Counted from the stretch's first letter, positions 1 to 9,232 are shown. The stretch: 64,000 nucleotides of DNA from Butyrivibrio sp. (GCA_015056495.1 SVGC01000013.1:42456-106455), one strand, 5' to 3'. Program-made: numbers and translations. Notes: generated by a model from the letters alone, not told the origin.

Positions 1-31
1 AACTGAAAAAGAAGGAAAGGGGGATTCATAA

Positions 32-1279
32 ATGGCATATGACAAAAATAACTTCGATCCGAAGGCTGCTGCTGAAGCCAGGAAAAAGGAAATGGAGGAG
101 ATCACTGTAAAGCTTGAGAATGGTGTTAAGAATATCTTCGAAGGTGATATTTATCAGGATTATCTTAAGTTTTGCGCGAAACTCCCAAGGTACTCTGTAA
201 ACAATCAGATCCTTATCATGATGCAAAGACCTGATGCAACAATGTGCCAGTCATTCTCAGGATGGAAGGAGATGAATCGTCATGTCATTAAAGGCGAGAA
301 AGGAATCCGCATCCTGGCTCCAGCTCCTTACAAGATGGAGCGTGAACAGGACAAGCTTGATAGCAATGGCAAAGCTATTCTTGATAAAGATGGTGAACCA
401 GTAAAAGAAAAGGTAGAGGTTACAATAAATGCCTTTAAGCCGGTAAGTACCTTTGATATCAGCCAGACTGATGGAGATCCGATACCAACACTTGGAATTG
501 AGGAACTTACCGGGAGTGTTGATGGATACAAAACACTCCTTGAAGCAATACAGGAAGTAGTTCCTGTACCGATTGCCTTTGAGAATATAGAGTCCGGTGC
601 AAAGGGGTACTTCCATCTGGAAGAAAACCGCATTGCTGTTCAGGAGGGGATGAGCGAGGCGCAGACTGTAAAGACCATTATTCATGAGGCTGCACATCAA
701 GCACTTCATTCCAAAGAAAAATATGATCCGTCGAGTGAAAAGAAATCCAAAAATCAGAAGGAAACAGAAGCAGAATCCGTGGCTTTTGTAGTATGCCAGC
801 ATTACGGAATCGATACTTCTGATTACTCTTTTGGTTATCTTGCAAGTTGGTCTGAGGGAAAAGAAGTACCTGAACTGAAGGCATCCCTCAACATAATCAG
901 GCAAGCTGCATCAGAGATGATAACTAAGATTGATGATAAGATTCGCGAGAAAACTACTGTAAGAGAAATGGATGAGTTTATGGAGGCACATGGCGACGAA
1001 CTCCCTTTCGATAATCCGGAGGCTGACCAACCGGCAGGTTATATCAAGGTCACACCTCCGGTAGATTTTAGCGAATACAAGCCTGAACAGATAATTACTA
1101 TTACTGCGGAGAAGGCAGAGGCAGTAAAAGAGGAATCTTCTGAAAATGATAAAGCTATGGCAAAGAAAGCAGCTAAGAAGACATCTATAAAGGATAAGAT
1201 CACAGCCGGAAAACAAAAAGCGGCAGGACAAAAGAAAAGTAAATCTAAGCCTGGCAAAGACTTGCAGGCAGCAATGTAA
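32..1279 (+). CDS. ArdC-like antirestriction / zincin metalloprotease-domain protein
   Basis: ArdC-like N-terminus (YSVNNQILIMMQRPDATMCQSFSGWKEMNRHVIKGEKGIRI), HEAAH motif (IIHEAAHQAL), Lys/Ala-rich C-terminal tail. Confidence 0.8.
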   Translation: MAYDKNNFDPKAAAEARKKEMEEITVKLENGVKNIFEGDIYQDYLKFCAKLPRYSVNNQILIMMQRPDATMCQSFSGWKEMNRHVIKGEKGIRILAPAPYKMEREQDKLDSNGKAILDKDGEPVKEKVEVTINAFKPVSTFDISQTDGDPIPTLGIEELTGSVDGYKTLLEAIQEVVPVPIAFENIESGAKGYFHLEENRIAVQEGMSEAQTVKTIIHEAAHQALHSKEKYDPSSEKKSKNQKETEAESVAFVVCQHYGIDTSDYSFGYLASWSEGKEVPELKASLNIIRQAASEMITKIDDKIREKTTVREMDEFMEAHGDELPFDNPEADQPAGYIKVTPPVDFSEYKPEQIITITAEKAEAVKEESSENDKAMAKKAAKKTSIKDKITAGKQKAAGQKKSKSKPGKDLQAAM

Positions 1280-1296
1280 AGAGAGGAGAACGTAGC

Positions 1297-1503
1297 ATGA
1301 ATAAGAAAATTGTATTTGGAGTAGTAGCAGGACTTAGTGTTTTGGCAGGTGTGGTAGTCAGCATTGTTCGTAGGAGCAACAAGAGATACGCTGTGGCAAA
1401 CGAACTTATTGAACAGACAGAGGATATCCTTGAGAGAACAATCAATGTTCTTGAAGAGGCCGAAGATATCTTTGATGGCTATGAACTTTGTGAGGAGGAA
1501 TAA
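1297..1503 (+). CDS. small hypothetical protein with one N-terminal hydrophobic segment
   Basis: RBS gaggag upstream; collinear with mobilization genes. Confidence 0.6.
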   Translation: MNKKIVFGVVAGLSVLAGVVVSIVRRSNKRYAVANELIEQTEDILERTINVLEEAEDIFDGYELCEEE

Positions 1504-1508
1504 CCACT

Positions 1509-1865
1509 ATGGAGAAAAAGAGAAAAACCAAGATCAGGAAATGGGATGAGATTGGTGGAGCCGCTGAAACAGAACTCGAAGAAACTACAGGGATTACAGA
1601 AGAAGATCCCGGTGTCGGTCCAGCAATAAGCAAAAACTTTATGCGTGGCATAGAGGATATGGTTGAGCAGAATGATAATAACTTTGATGGAGTTATCAAC
1701 AATCTGCCAGAGTCTAAGCCTGTATGTCAGGTTGATGCTGCTGAAGTCATAGAGGAAGAGCAGGAGAAAAAATCAATTCTGAAGAAGCTTCAGGAAACTC
1801 CTGTTGTACCGGATAAGCCTAAGCCTGCTACAACCTGTCTACTCTTTGATGCTATGGAGAGATAG
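1509..1865 (+). CDS. hypothetical acidic protein of the mobile element
   Basis: ORF packed tightly between neighbouring genes. Confidence 0.6.
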   Translation: MEKKRKTKIRKWDEIGGAAETELEETTGITEEDPGVGPAISKNFMRGIEDMVEQNDNNFDGVINNLPESKPVCQVDAAEVIEEEQEKKSILKKLQETPVVPDKPKPATTCLLFDAMER

Positions 1866-1867
1866 TA

Positions 1868-2197
1868 ATGCGTGAGTACACTGATTATATCCGTATAAAG
1901 CTGAAAAAAGGTGAGCGTGAGAAAATCCGTAAGCGTATGGAAGAGGCAGGCATAAATAATATGTCTGCCTATATTCGTAAAATGGCCATTGATGGATATG
2001 TGATCAGACTGGACTTAAGCGATGTGAAGGAGGTGTCTCGCCTCCTTCGCATCAATGCCAACAACATCAATCAATGTGCTAAACGCGCCAATGAAACTGG
2101 GAGTTTTTATTACGGAGAGATCCAAAGAATACAGGTTCAGCAGGAACAGCTTTGGTCACTTTTGAAAGCAATATTGCAGAGGCTTTCGACGATTTAA
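1868..2197 (+). CDS. MobC-like relaxosome accessory protein
   Basis: Small basic protein (RIKLKKGEREKIRKRMEEAGINNMSAYIRKMAIDGYVI ... LLRINANNINQCAKRANETG) directly before the relaxase. Confidence 0.85.
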   Translation: MREYTDYIRIKLKKGEREKIRKRMEEAGINNMSAYIRKMAIDGYVIRLDLSDVKEVSRLLRINANNINQCAKRANETGSFYYGEIQRIQVQQEQLWSLLKAILQRLSTI

Positions 2198-2216
2198 CGA
2201 AAAGAGGTGATGACTT

Positions 2217-3638
2217 GTGGCAGCTACAAGGCTGATTTCCATGCATATGAATAAAGGCAAATCTATTCAGCAGTGCATCAAGGACAGAACGGATTATGCT
2301 CAGAATCCTGAGAAAACAGAACATGGACAATTGGTCAGTAGTTATGAGTGTGATCCCAAGCTTGTTGAAGAACAGTTTGCTGTTTCTAAGAGGGAGTATC
2401 TTCAAAAGACCGGAAGAAAATATAACGGTGATGTTATAGCATATCAGATCAGGCAGGCCTTTAAGCCTGGGGAGCTTACACCGGAAGAAGCAAACAAGAT
2501 TGGCTATGAAACGGCAATGCGCTGGACAAAAGGACGGCACGCCTTTATCGTTGCAACTCACATTGACAGAGCCCATATTCACAACCATATCATCTACAAT
2601 TCCACAAATCTTAACTGTGATGGCAAGTTCAGGGACTTCATATTGTCAGGCGTGGCTCTGCGTAAAGTCAGTGATATAGTCTGCATAGAAAATGGACTAT
2701 CTGTCATTACACCAAGGAAGCCAAGTGAACGTTCCAAGCGAACGGTATATCCCAGCCGAAAAAGCTTCCGAGAAGAAATTCGTGAGGCAATCGATATCTG
2801 CATGGAGCAAAAGCCAAAGGATATGGATGAGCTGATAAAGCTGCTTTCGGAAATGGGATATGAGTGTAAATGCGGTAAATATGTTTCGCTTAAAGGAAGA
2901 TGTCAGCGTAAGTATTTACGTATTCGCTCTCTTGGGGCAGGCTATCGAGAGCAGGATCTGGAAAAGGTATTTTCAGGCGAAGCAACCTTTATCCCTAATC
3001 CTAAGCAGGATAAAAATGAGTTTTTCACTCCTGTAAAAGATGAGCCAAAGCTTGATATGCTGCTTGATATCCAGGCTTTGATTGCCAAAGGTAAAGGACC
3101 AGGTTATGAACGATGGGCTAAGGTTCATAACATTAAGCAGATGGCACAGACCCTACTGTTTTTGGAGGAACACGATATCAGAGATTATGCAGATCTTGCA
3201 TCAAGAGCCAAGTCAGCTTCTGAAAGATTTGGTGAGATTACTACCAAGCAAAAGGAACTGGAAAGTAGACTGGAGGAAATCGCTACTCTGAAAAAGCACA
3301 TCATAAACTATTCCAAGACTAAGGATGTCTATGCAGAATACAGAAAGAGCGGCTATAGCAAAAAGTTCTATGAAGAACATCGTGAGGCGATTACTTTGTG
3401 TAAGGCTGCGAAAGAAGCTTTTTCCAAGATTCAGGGAAATATCCCGAAGATAAAAGAACTGAATGAAGAATATGCCAAGGTTCTTCAGAAAAAGAAGGGA
3501 ACATATGCTGAATACCGGCAGGCAAAGCAGGATATGAAAGATTATCAGACAGCCAAATACAACATAGATCGATTCCTCAAATTTGAGGAGTCGGAAAAGC
3601 AGGCAGAAAAGCAAAAGACAACTGTAAAGTCACTATAG
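2217..3638 (+). CDS. relaxase/mobilization nuclease (MobA/VirD2-type)
   Basis: HxDxxHxHNH-type motif ATHIDRAHIHNHIIYNST; N-terminal catalytic region; coiled-coil C-terminus. Confidence 0.92.
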   Translation: MAATRLISMHMNKGKSIQQCIKDRTDYAQNPEKTEHGQLVSSYECDPKLVEEQFAVSKREYLQKTGRKYNGDVIAYQIRQAFKPGELTPEEANKIGYETAMRWTKGRHAFIVATHIDRAHIHNHIIYNSTNLNCDGKFRDFILSGVALRKVSDIVCIENGLSVITPRKPSERSKRTVYPSRKSFREEIREAIDICMEQKPKDMDELIKLLSEMGYECKCGKYVSLKGRCQRKYLRIRSLGAGYREQDLEKVFSGEATFIPNPKQDKNEFFTPVKDEPKLDMLLDIQALIAKGKGPGYERWAKVHNIKQMAQTLLFLEEHDIRDYADLASRAKSASERFGEITTKQKELESRLEEIATLKKHIINYSKTKDVYAEYRKSGYSKKFYEEHREAITLCKAAKEAFSKIQGNIPKIKELNEEYAKVLQKKKGTYAEYRQAKQDMKDYQTAKYNIDRFLKFEESEKQAEKQKTTVKSL

Positions 3639-3644
3639 TAATTG

Positions 3645-3688
3645 GGGAGATTCTATCAGCAGGAGCTGACGGAGTCTCCCGCTTTTTT
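3645..3688 (+). terminator. rho-independent terminator after relaxase
   Basis: GGGAGA...TCAGC AGGA GCTGA...TCTCCC followed by a T-run. Confidence 0.75.
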
Positions 3689-3957
3689 ACGTTAGGGTAT
3701 TGTCGTCAGCGGCACTTTATGTGACGCGTAGCTCCGAGTGAAACGAGGTTCTGGGGGATTGGGGACACGCCCTCCAACAAGCGAGCTGCATCCGGTGATA
3801 ACCGATGCCCTGCTTGCGAAAATGGAAAATCAGACAAGCAGGAGAGAATGATTGTGAAAATGTATGTTGTTCGGGATATAGTTTTGAATGTAATTAAACA
3901 GAATGCCGAATCAAAATAGAATGGAAGTATGTAGGTTATAATAAATACGATAGACAG

Positions 3958-3990
3958 AAAGACTCACCTCATATTGGTGAGTCTTTTTGA
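3958..3990. terminator. bidirectional terminator at the 3' end of the ATPase operon
   Basis: AAAGACTCACC / GGTGAGTCTTTTT perfect stem at a convergent junction. Confidence 0.8.
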
Positions 3991-4003
3991 GCTATTATAA
4001 CTC

Positions 4004-5836
4004 TTATTTGTCTGGATTATAGACGTCATTTAGAAATCCGTATTGACCATGATCTTTGTCATGAGTAAATATTTTAGTACGTATTCCTGCTGATTCATCA
4101 GTTTCAGGAATGAAAGGCATTCGCTCTGTTTGTTCTATAAAGATAATTTGGTGATCTTTGGCGTGCTTAATAAGAAAGTTTATGAAGTTCTGTTTGATGG
4201 TTTCATCTTGCTCTTTATACTTTGATTCAGAAAACTGCGTTAATGCAGAATCTACTGCATAAAATCCAGGGGCGTATTTGTCTAATTCAATTAGGTATCT
4301 ATTCAATGCTAGTGTAGTAATGGTGTTAAGAATGGCGCAAATACCACCGCCACTAAAAACGGCTTTTTTCATTTTGTTGATTTCGATATCAAAGATATCC
4401 ATATTTAGGCGTGCAGTCTCAGCACCGCCAAATTTTGATTCTCTAAGAATATAGCGAAGTCTGTCCTCTAAACCGTGAATGAGCTGAGGGGTGAAGTCAT
4501 CTTTTATGTGATATTCTACAGATTTTGGAGTTTCTTGAGTTTCTTTCTCATATAGTTCATTTCTAAGTTCATATTCGTTTTCACGGATAATTTCAAGCTC
4601 GCTAGAAAGCCGAATGAATTTGAGGTTTTTATCGAGTTGTTCTTGAAACGCTGATAATTGGGGCTGTAGTTGTTCTGATATCATGGAATCTATATTGTGG
4701 CGTTTTTCTTCGAGCGACTCTATCGTGCTGATAAGTTCATTTTCTTGGAATTCAACAGTTGCTTGTGCATTTCCTAATTCCTTAAGGCTTTGTTTTATTT
4801 TTTCTAGTTCGGAAGCTGAAGACTCAATGATGGCAGGATCATTTAATACTTCGGTTTCGGTTCCACAGATTGGGCAAATGGTCTTTGTCGGTTCAGAACT
4901 ATCATTTGTGGCGCAGTCTACTATGAAGCCAATTCTCTTAATATCTGCTTGGTATTGAATTCGGAGATTTGAAAAATTATGTTTAACGGTTCTGGTTTCA
5001 GAAAGCTTACTATTTAGCTGGTATATCTTTGACATGAGTTCATCGCTTTCTTGAGTCGCTGCATTAATCATGTTTTGAAGCTCGGCGATTTTTTCTTTAA
5101 TCTGATTCATAGCCATATGAGGGCTTTGATTTTCAGCTCCTTCTAATACGCGCTCTATTTCTGCGCGCTTGTTAGCAGTATAGTTCACTTTGTCCAAAAG
5201 ATAATTAACTAGAGCTTGCCGCTTGCCTTCTGTAATTTTGGGGTCTTCTTTAGAATCAATATTTGATGCGTCTTGACCTGTAAGGAGAAATAATAAAACG
5301 GCTAATGACGCAGTTTCTCCGGCATTGTTTGGAAACAAAAGAGCAGAACTTTCCCTATCAACATCGCCTTGCTTGAGCATGAAGAGATGAAGCATGCTTC
5401 TCCATGTAAGCGCTTGAGTACTGTCATCTTTTTGGGCAGATCTGATTTTGTGGTCTTCATCAATTCCAAGTAGTTGTAAGTAGACAGAATTAATACTTTT
5501 CTTTGCGGAATGACTTGTACTGTAGTGCCCTGCAGTGAAGCCACCTCCACTAACATAGATTTTGGATTCGCCGATTGTTCGCTTTAGTGTTACATCACCA
5601 TTTTCAGTTGATAGAATTAAGGTGACATATTCATATCCATTGTTGTTATCTACGACTTTTGAAGGTCTGTCTTTCCTAGGAGTAAAACCGAATACATAAT
5701 CTATTGATTCCATTATGAAACTTTTTCCAGTATTGGAGGGACCAAGAACAAAATTAAGACCTGGGCAAAATTCTATAATTGAATCTTGATGGTTAGGACC
5801 GGATACAATTAACTTCTTGATATAGAATCTTTTCAT
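4004..5836 (-). CDS. SMC/Rad50-like ABC ATPase, ABC-3C-like system ATPase component
   Basis: Walker A GPSNTGKSF, long coiled coil interrupted by zinc-hook-like CPIC (ICPICGTETEVL), late Walker-B-like region QIIFIEQTERMPF. Confidence 0.75.
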   Translation of the reverse strand: MKRFYIKKLIVSGPNHQDSIIEFCPGLNFVLGPSNTGKSFIMESIDYVFGFTPRKDRPSKVVDNNNGYEYVTLILSTENGDVTLKRTIGESKIYVSGGGFTAGHYSTSHSAKKSINSVYLQLLGIDEDHKIRSAQKDDSTQALTWRSMLHLFMLKQGDVDRESSALLFPNNAGETASLAVLLFLLTGQDASNIDSKEDPKITEGKRQALVNYLLDKVNYTANKRAEIERVLEGAENQSPHMAMNQIKEKIAELQNMINAATQESDELMSKIYQLNSKLSETRTVKHNFSNLRIQYQADIKRIGFIVDCATNDSSEPTKTICPICGTETEVLNDPAIIESSASELEKIKQSLKELGNAQATVEFQENELISTIESLEEKRHNIDSMISEQLQPQLSAFQEQLDKNLKFIRLSSELEIIRENEYELRNELYEKETQETPKSVEYHIKDDFTPQLIHGLEDRLRYILRESKFGGAETARLNMDIFDIEINKMKKAVFSGGGICAILNTITTLALNRYLIELDKYAPGFYAVDSALTQFSESKYKEQDETIKQNFINFLIKHAKDHQIIFIEQTERMPFIPETDESAGIRTKIFTHDKDHGQYGFLNDVYNPDK

Positions 5837-6294
5837 AATGTAGGCTCCTTAAGAGATAGGGCAGTGACACGATTTATTTCTTTTTCCATTTGATTTGAGT
5901 TGATATCTGGAAAGCGCTGTAATACTGCTTTTACTGCCAAAGAATATTCTTTTGCATAGCTATTATCCAGCTTTTGATATCGTTCCATCCCTGCATCCGA
6001 AATAGAATATGTATAACCTTCGGGTGTTATATTCAGATTTATTAATTGTTTTAATACAAGCTGTTTTAAAGCAGCAGAGGTTAATGCTTTTCTTGAGGCA
6101 TACTCGCTAAATCTATAGTTTCCATAACCATGGAGGTTTTTATCAATAATATCAAAATCTTCGGCATATACTGCAATAAAGTCGATAGCTGCTATTTGAC
6201 GTTCGTCCAACAATAGATTAGGAAGTGAGTTCATCATTACTACTATACGTTGAGAAATCTCATATATAGATCCGATTACTGTTCTATCAGTCAT
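5833..6294 (-). CDS. winged-helix-like middle component of the ABC-3C-like system
   Basis: 153 aa, ASRKALTSAALKQLVLKQLINLNITPEGYTYSISDAG wHTH-like; 4-bp overlaps with both neighbours. Confidence 0.6.
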   Translation of the reverse strand: MTDRTVIGSIYEISQRIVVMMNSLPNLLLDERQIAAIDFIAVYAEDFDIIDKNLHGYGNYRFSEYASRKALTSAALKQLVLKQLINLNITPEGYTYSISDAGMERYQKLDNSYAKEYSLAVKAVLQRFPDINSNQMEKEINRVTALSLKEPTL

Positions 6295-7247
6295 TTCTTT
6301 GCATCCTTATTTTTTATTTTAACCCAATTAAGCTTTCCGTCATTTACAAGATGATGACATACACCTTTTTTTATTCTTTCACTGATCCAATACGGGGAAG
6401 CTCCTAGTAGATAGTTGTTGACAGGAACTTTTACAGATTGTTCCATGACTGCAAGCATGCGTTCGTAACCGTCAGGGTATTTCTTCCTTTCTGTGTCCTT
6501 AACTCCATCATAAGTAGAATCTTTGAGGACTTTAAATTGATCTGCTAAGTGCGGTGCTTTGAGCTCTTGAACTCCGCGACGTATTGATTCTGCAGCGTAG
6601 TAATCCACACGCCTTTCATCAAGATCTTCTGCATAGTCTGGATATGACAGTAAGTCATCTTTGTTAAAAGGAACGATATTTTCTGCATCTCCATATGCTT
6701 TATACAGCTCTTCAATATATGTTTCTTCTTCCTTGGCTGCCTTAGCTGGAACATCTACTATTGGTGGATGGGGCAGTTTTTTTATTTTGCTTTCAATATC
6801 AGCAATTAGATCAAAATCAACACCTAAGTCATCTATTTTGGTGGATTGTTGAGATGTGGTTTCTTTATTTGCCATACTTAATAGAACTGTTTCTAGAAGA
6901 TAGGCACACTCTCTCTGTGGATTGTTATCAGGAAGCCCATGGCTTCTGAGCCATTCACAAACGCCATCATAGGAATCACTCTCATCCATTTTTTTATCGA
7001 GCCATTCTTCATACTTACCCAAATCACGGTTTTCATATATATATTTTGCATATTTGCTTGGAAGAGGACGCTTGCCAGAACCTGTGACGTATCGAGTTTG
7101 AGTTCCGGGATCTCTCCTTAATGGGATACATGCTTCTAACGCGGCGTCTTTTAAAAAATGTCCTATTAGCTCTACAAAGTATTCAGCTTCGTTTTTTCCA
7201 TATGAAAAAAATGGGTATAACCCTGAAGCATATTCAGAGAACGTCAT
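6291..7247 (-). CDS. first component of the ABC-3C-like operon; candidate effector plus ABC-3C C-terminal domain
   Basis: RBS GGAGGAG upstream on the minus strand; C-terminus ...YERMLAVMEQSVKVPVNNYLLGASPYWISERIKKGVCHHLVNDGKLNWV; N-terminus unassigned. Confidence 0.6.
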   Translation of the reverse strand: MTFSEYASGLYPFFSYGKNEAEYFVELIGHFLKDAALEACIPLRRDPGTQTRYVTGSGKRPLPSKYAKYIYENRDLGKYEEWLDKKMDESDSYDGVCEWLRSHGLPDNNPQRECAYLLETVLLSMANKETTSQQSTKIDDLGVDFDLIADIESKIKKLPHPPIVDVPAKAAKEEETYIEELYKAYGDAENIVPFNKDDLLSYPDYAEDLDERRVDYYAAESIRRGVQELKAPHLADQFKVLKDSTYDGVKDTERKKYPDGYERMLAVMEQSVKVPVNNYLLGASPYWISERIKKGVCHHLVNDGKLNWVKIKNKDAKK

Positions 7248-7690
7248 AATATATACTCCTCCAGATAACTAAAGAGAAATGTTCCAAAATGTTCTAAAAT
7301 GTCCGATCTGTTCGATTGTTTAGTGGGGTGATTTTATAAAATACAGATGACGGTGAAGAAAGTAAGTAGAAATGAATGCTTTCGTCACTAAACCAAAGAA
7401 CAGGAAGTAAATCTTTCTTAAAATAATTCTATCATTGATGATTTGGTTGCTCAACAAAATCGTCGATAAACCGTATTTACTTCCACAAATTATCTCACAA
7501 AGCCTGAGATGGCCATTAAGGCGGTGGGATGCAATAAGAAGCAGATATATGGAGAAATCCATTATTACTTCTTAAGCATCCACCGTAGCTTACTGTGCCA
7601 TCTCTTTTTTTGCGTCAGGAGTCGGTGGATATTAGAACGGCTTCTTCTTTGCATCCTGCTGCTGATTGGTACAGGCAGAAAGGACAGTTT

Positions 7691-8338
7691 ATGAAGAAAA
7701 CATTAGTACCAAAAAACGAATTTGGCATGTTTGCTGATGGCAATGGAGTAGCTAAGGTTGATAGTTTAACCGTAGCTGAGGCCTTTGACAAGGATCATCG
7801 AAATGTGATCAGAGCCATAAGAACGCTTGATTGCTCGGAAGAATTTCGACTGCTCAATTTTGAGCAGTCGACTTACATCAACTCTCAGGGGCATAAGCAA
7901 CCTTGCTACAACATGACAAGAGACGGTTTCACGTTTCTGGCTATGGGATTTACAGGTAAAAAAGCAGCTCGATTCAAAGAGGCTTATATCAAGCAATTTA
8001 ATGAAATGGAGCAGTTTATTAAGTACTTGTTGGAGGCGAGGTCAGAGTTTCCGTTGTTGACAGCAAACATACAGTTAATCAAGGAAAATACCAAGCCTTA
8101 TCACTTCTCTAATGAGTGCAACATGCTCAACAGGATTGTTCTTGGGAAAACTGCAAAGGAAATCAGGGCGGAGCATGGGCTCAAAGCAGGAATGAGCATC
8201 AGACCTTATCTGACAAAAGAACAGATCGAGGCAATAGATTTGCTTCAGAGAGTAGATATAGGACTTTTGATTTCAACACCCGATTTTCAGCAGCGCAAAC
8301 AGTACCTTGAGTGGTTTTATTTGAAGAAGTTTTCTTGA
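7691..8338 (+). CDS. Rha-family regulatory protein (phage-type)
   Basis: VAEAFDKDHRNVIRAIRTLDCSEEF ... YNMTRDGFTFLAMGFTGKKAARFKEAYIKQFNEME is Rha-like; start chosen at ATG 7691 rather than 7595. Confidence 0.85.
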   Translation: MKKTLVPKNEFGMFADGNGVAKVDSLTVAEAFDKDHRNVIRAIRTLDCSEEFRLLNFEQSTYINSQGHKQPCYNMTRDGFTFLAMGFTGKKAARFKEAYIKQFNEMEQFIKYLLEARSEFPLLTANIQLIKENTKPYHFSNECNMLNRIVLGKTAKEIRAEHGLKAGMSIRPYLTKEQIEAIDLLQRVDIGLLISTPDFQQRKQYLEWFYLKKFS

Positions 8339-8349
8339 GGAGGTGTGGC

Positions 8350-8928
8350 ATGGCTTTGAAGATAAGAGAGACAGATTTACTTAGCAGTTACAAGAAGGCT
8401 ACACCTGAAAAGAGAGTGTCGCTGATGTTGGAGTATTACCTGGATTTTCCGGGTATGCTCCATAAAATCGAAAAGAAAACTGAGTATAAGATAAAAACCG
8501 AGCAGGAAAACATAAGGAGCAAACGCCGAGCGGATATAGACGTTAGGGTTCAGACCTCAAATATTAGTAATCCAACACAGAATGAAGCTATAAACAATGC
8601 CACGCTTGAGGAAGCCTTTAAAACAGGTGAAATAGATATGAAATTACTTAGGGATATGGAGAAAGCGTCTGAATATGCAGAGACCATCAGAATGGTAAGC
8701 ATTATGAAAATGGATTACCAGCTCCTTAAGGATATTCTTCATGAATATAGGGATGAGGATTTGGTGATTATTCAGAAACATTTGTCTGAAGGTATGTCGT
8801 ACAACGATATAGCTCAGGCGAGAAATTGTTCCATCGACAAGATAAAAAGAAGGTTTGCGAGGATCCGAGAGGAAATCACAGAAGAAATGTTGGAATGTAT
8901 CCAGATGAACTGCAAGGGAGGTAACTAA
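8350..8928 (+). CDS. sigma-70 region 4-like / HTH protein of the mobile element
   Basis: C-terminal LSEGMSYNDIAQARNCSIDKIKRRFARIREEI HTH; upstream of xis-int as in Tn916-type modules. Confidence 0.6.
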   Translation: MALKIRETDLLSSYKKATPEKRVSLMLEYYLDFPGMLHKIEKKTEYKIKTEQENIRSKRRADIDVRVQTSNISNPTQNEAINNATLEEAFKTGEIDMKLLRDMEKASEYAETIRMVSIMKMDYQLLKDILHEYRDEDLVIIQKHLSEGMSYNDIAQARNCSIDKIKRRFARIREEITEEMLECIQMNCKGGN

Positions 8929-8929
8929 G

Positions 8930-9139
8930 ATGTCTGAAGAAATGAAAGAGATGCCGCTTAGTGAGAAATACACCCTTTCTGTGGATGAAGCAGCTCTTTA
9001 CTTTGGCATAGGGCAGAAGAAGCTTAGAAGGCTTATATCTTTTAATCCTGATGCTGATTATCTGATCATGATAGGACAAAGAGTTGCCTTTAAGAGAAGA
9101 AAATTCGAACAGTTCATTGACGATGCAACCTGCATTTAA
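8930..9139 (+). CDS. xis: excisionase (Tn916 Xis-like)
   Basis: LSVDEAALYFGIGQKKLRRLI ... GQRVAFKRRKFEQFID, upstream of int. Confidence 0.85.
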   Translation: MSEEMKEMPLSEKYTLSVDEAALYFGIGQKKLRRLISFNPDADYLIMIGQRVAFKRRKFEQFIDDATCI

Positions 9140-9179
9140 GCGGATAAATACTGACAGAATTGACGTTAATCAATGGCAG

Positions 9180-9232
9180 AAGGCTCCAGGTTATGGTATC
9201 ATTTTAATTGCCATATTGGAGCCTTTCTTTTT
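9180..9232 (+). terminator. intrinsic terminator/attenuator between xis and int
   Basis: AAGGCTCCA...TATGG/CCATA...TGGAGCCTT then T-rich CTTTTT. Confidence 0.75.

Noticed and set aside
257-904. Long antisense ORF (215 aa) opposite the ArdC-like gene, and many similar antisense ORFs throughout (e.g. 2079-2588, 10392-like lengths, 26267-26764, 53305-54039)
   Set aside because: They lie fully inside well-supported genes on the other strand, have odd composition and no RBS; treated as shadow ORFs
7320-7562. 80-aa minus-strand ORF between the ABC-3C-like operon and the Rha gene
   Set aside because: No recognisable domain or RBS and it overlaps inverted repeats; better viewed as a noncoding structured region
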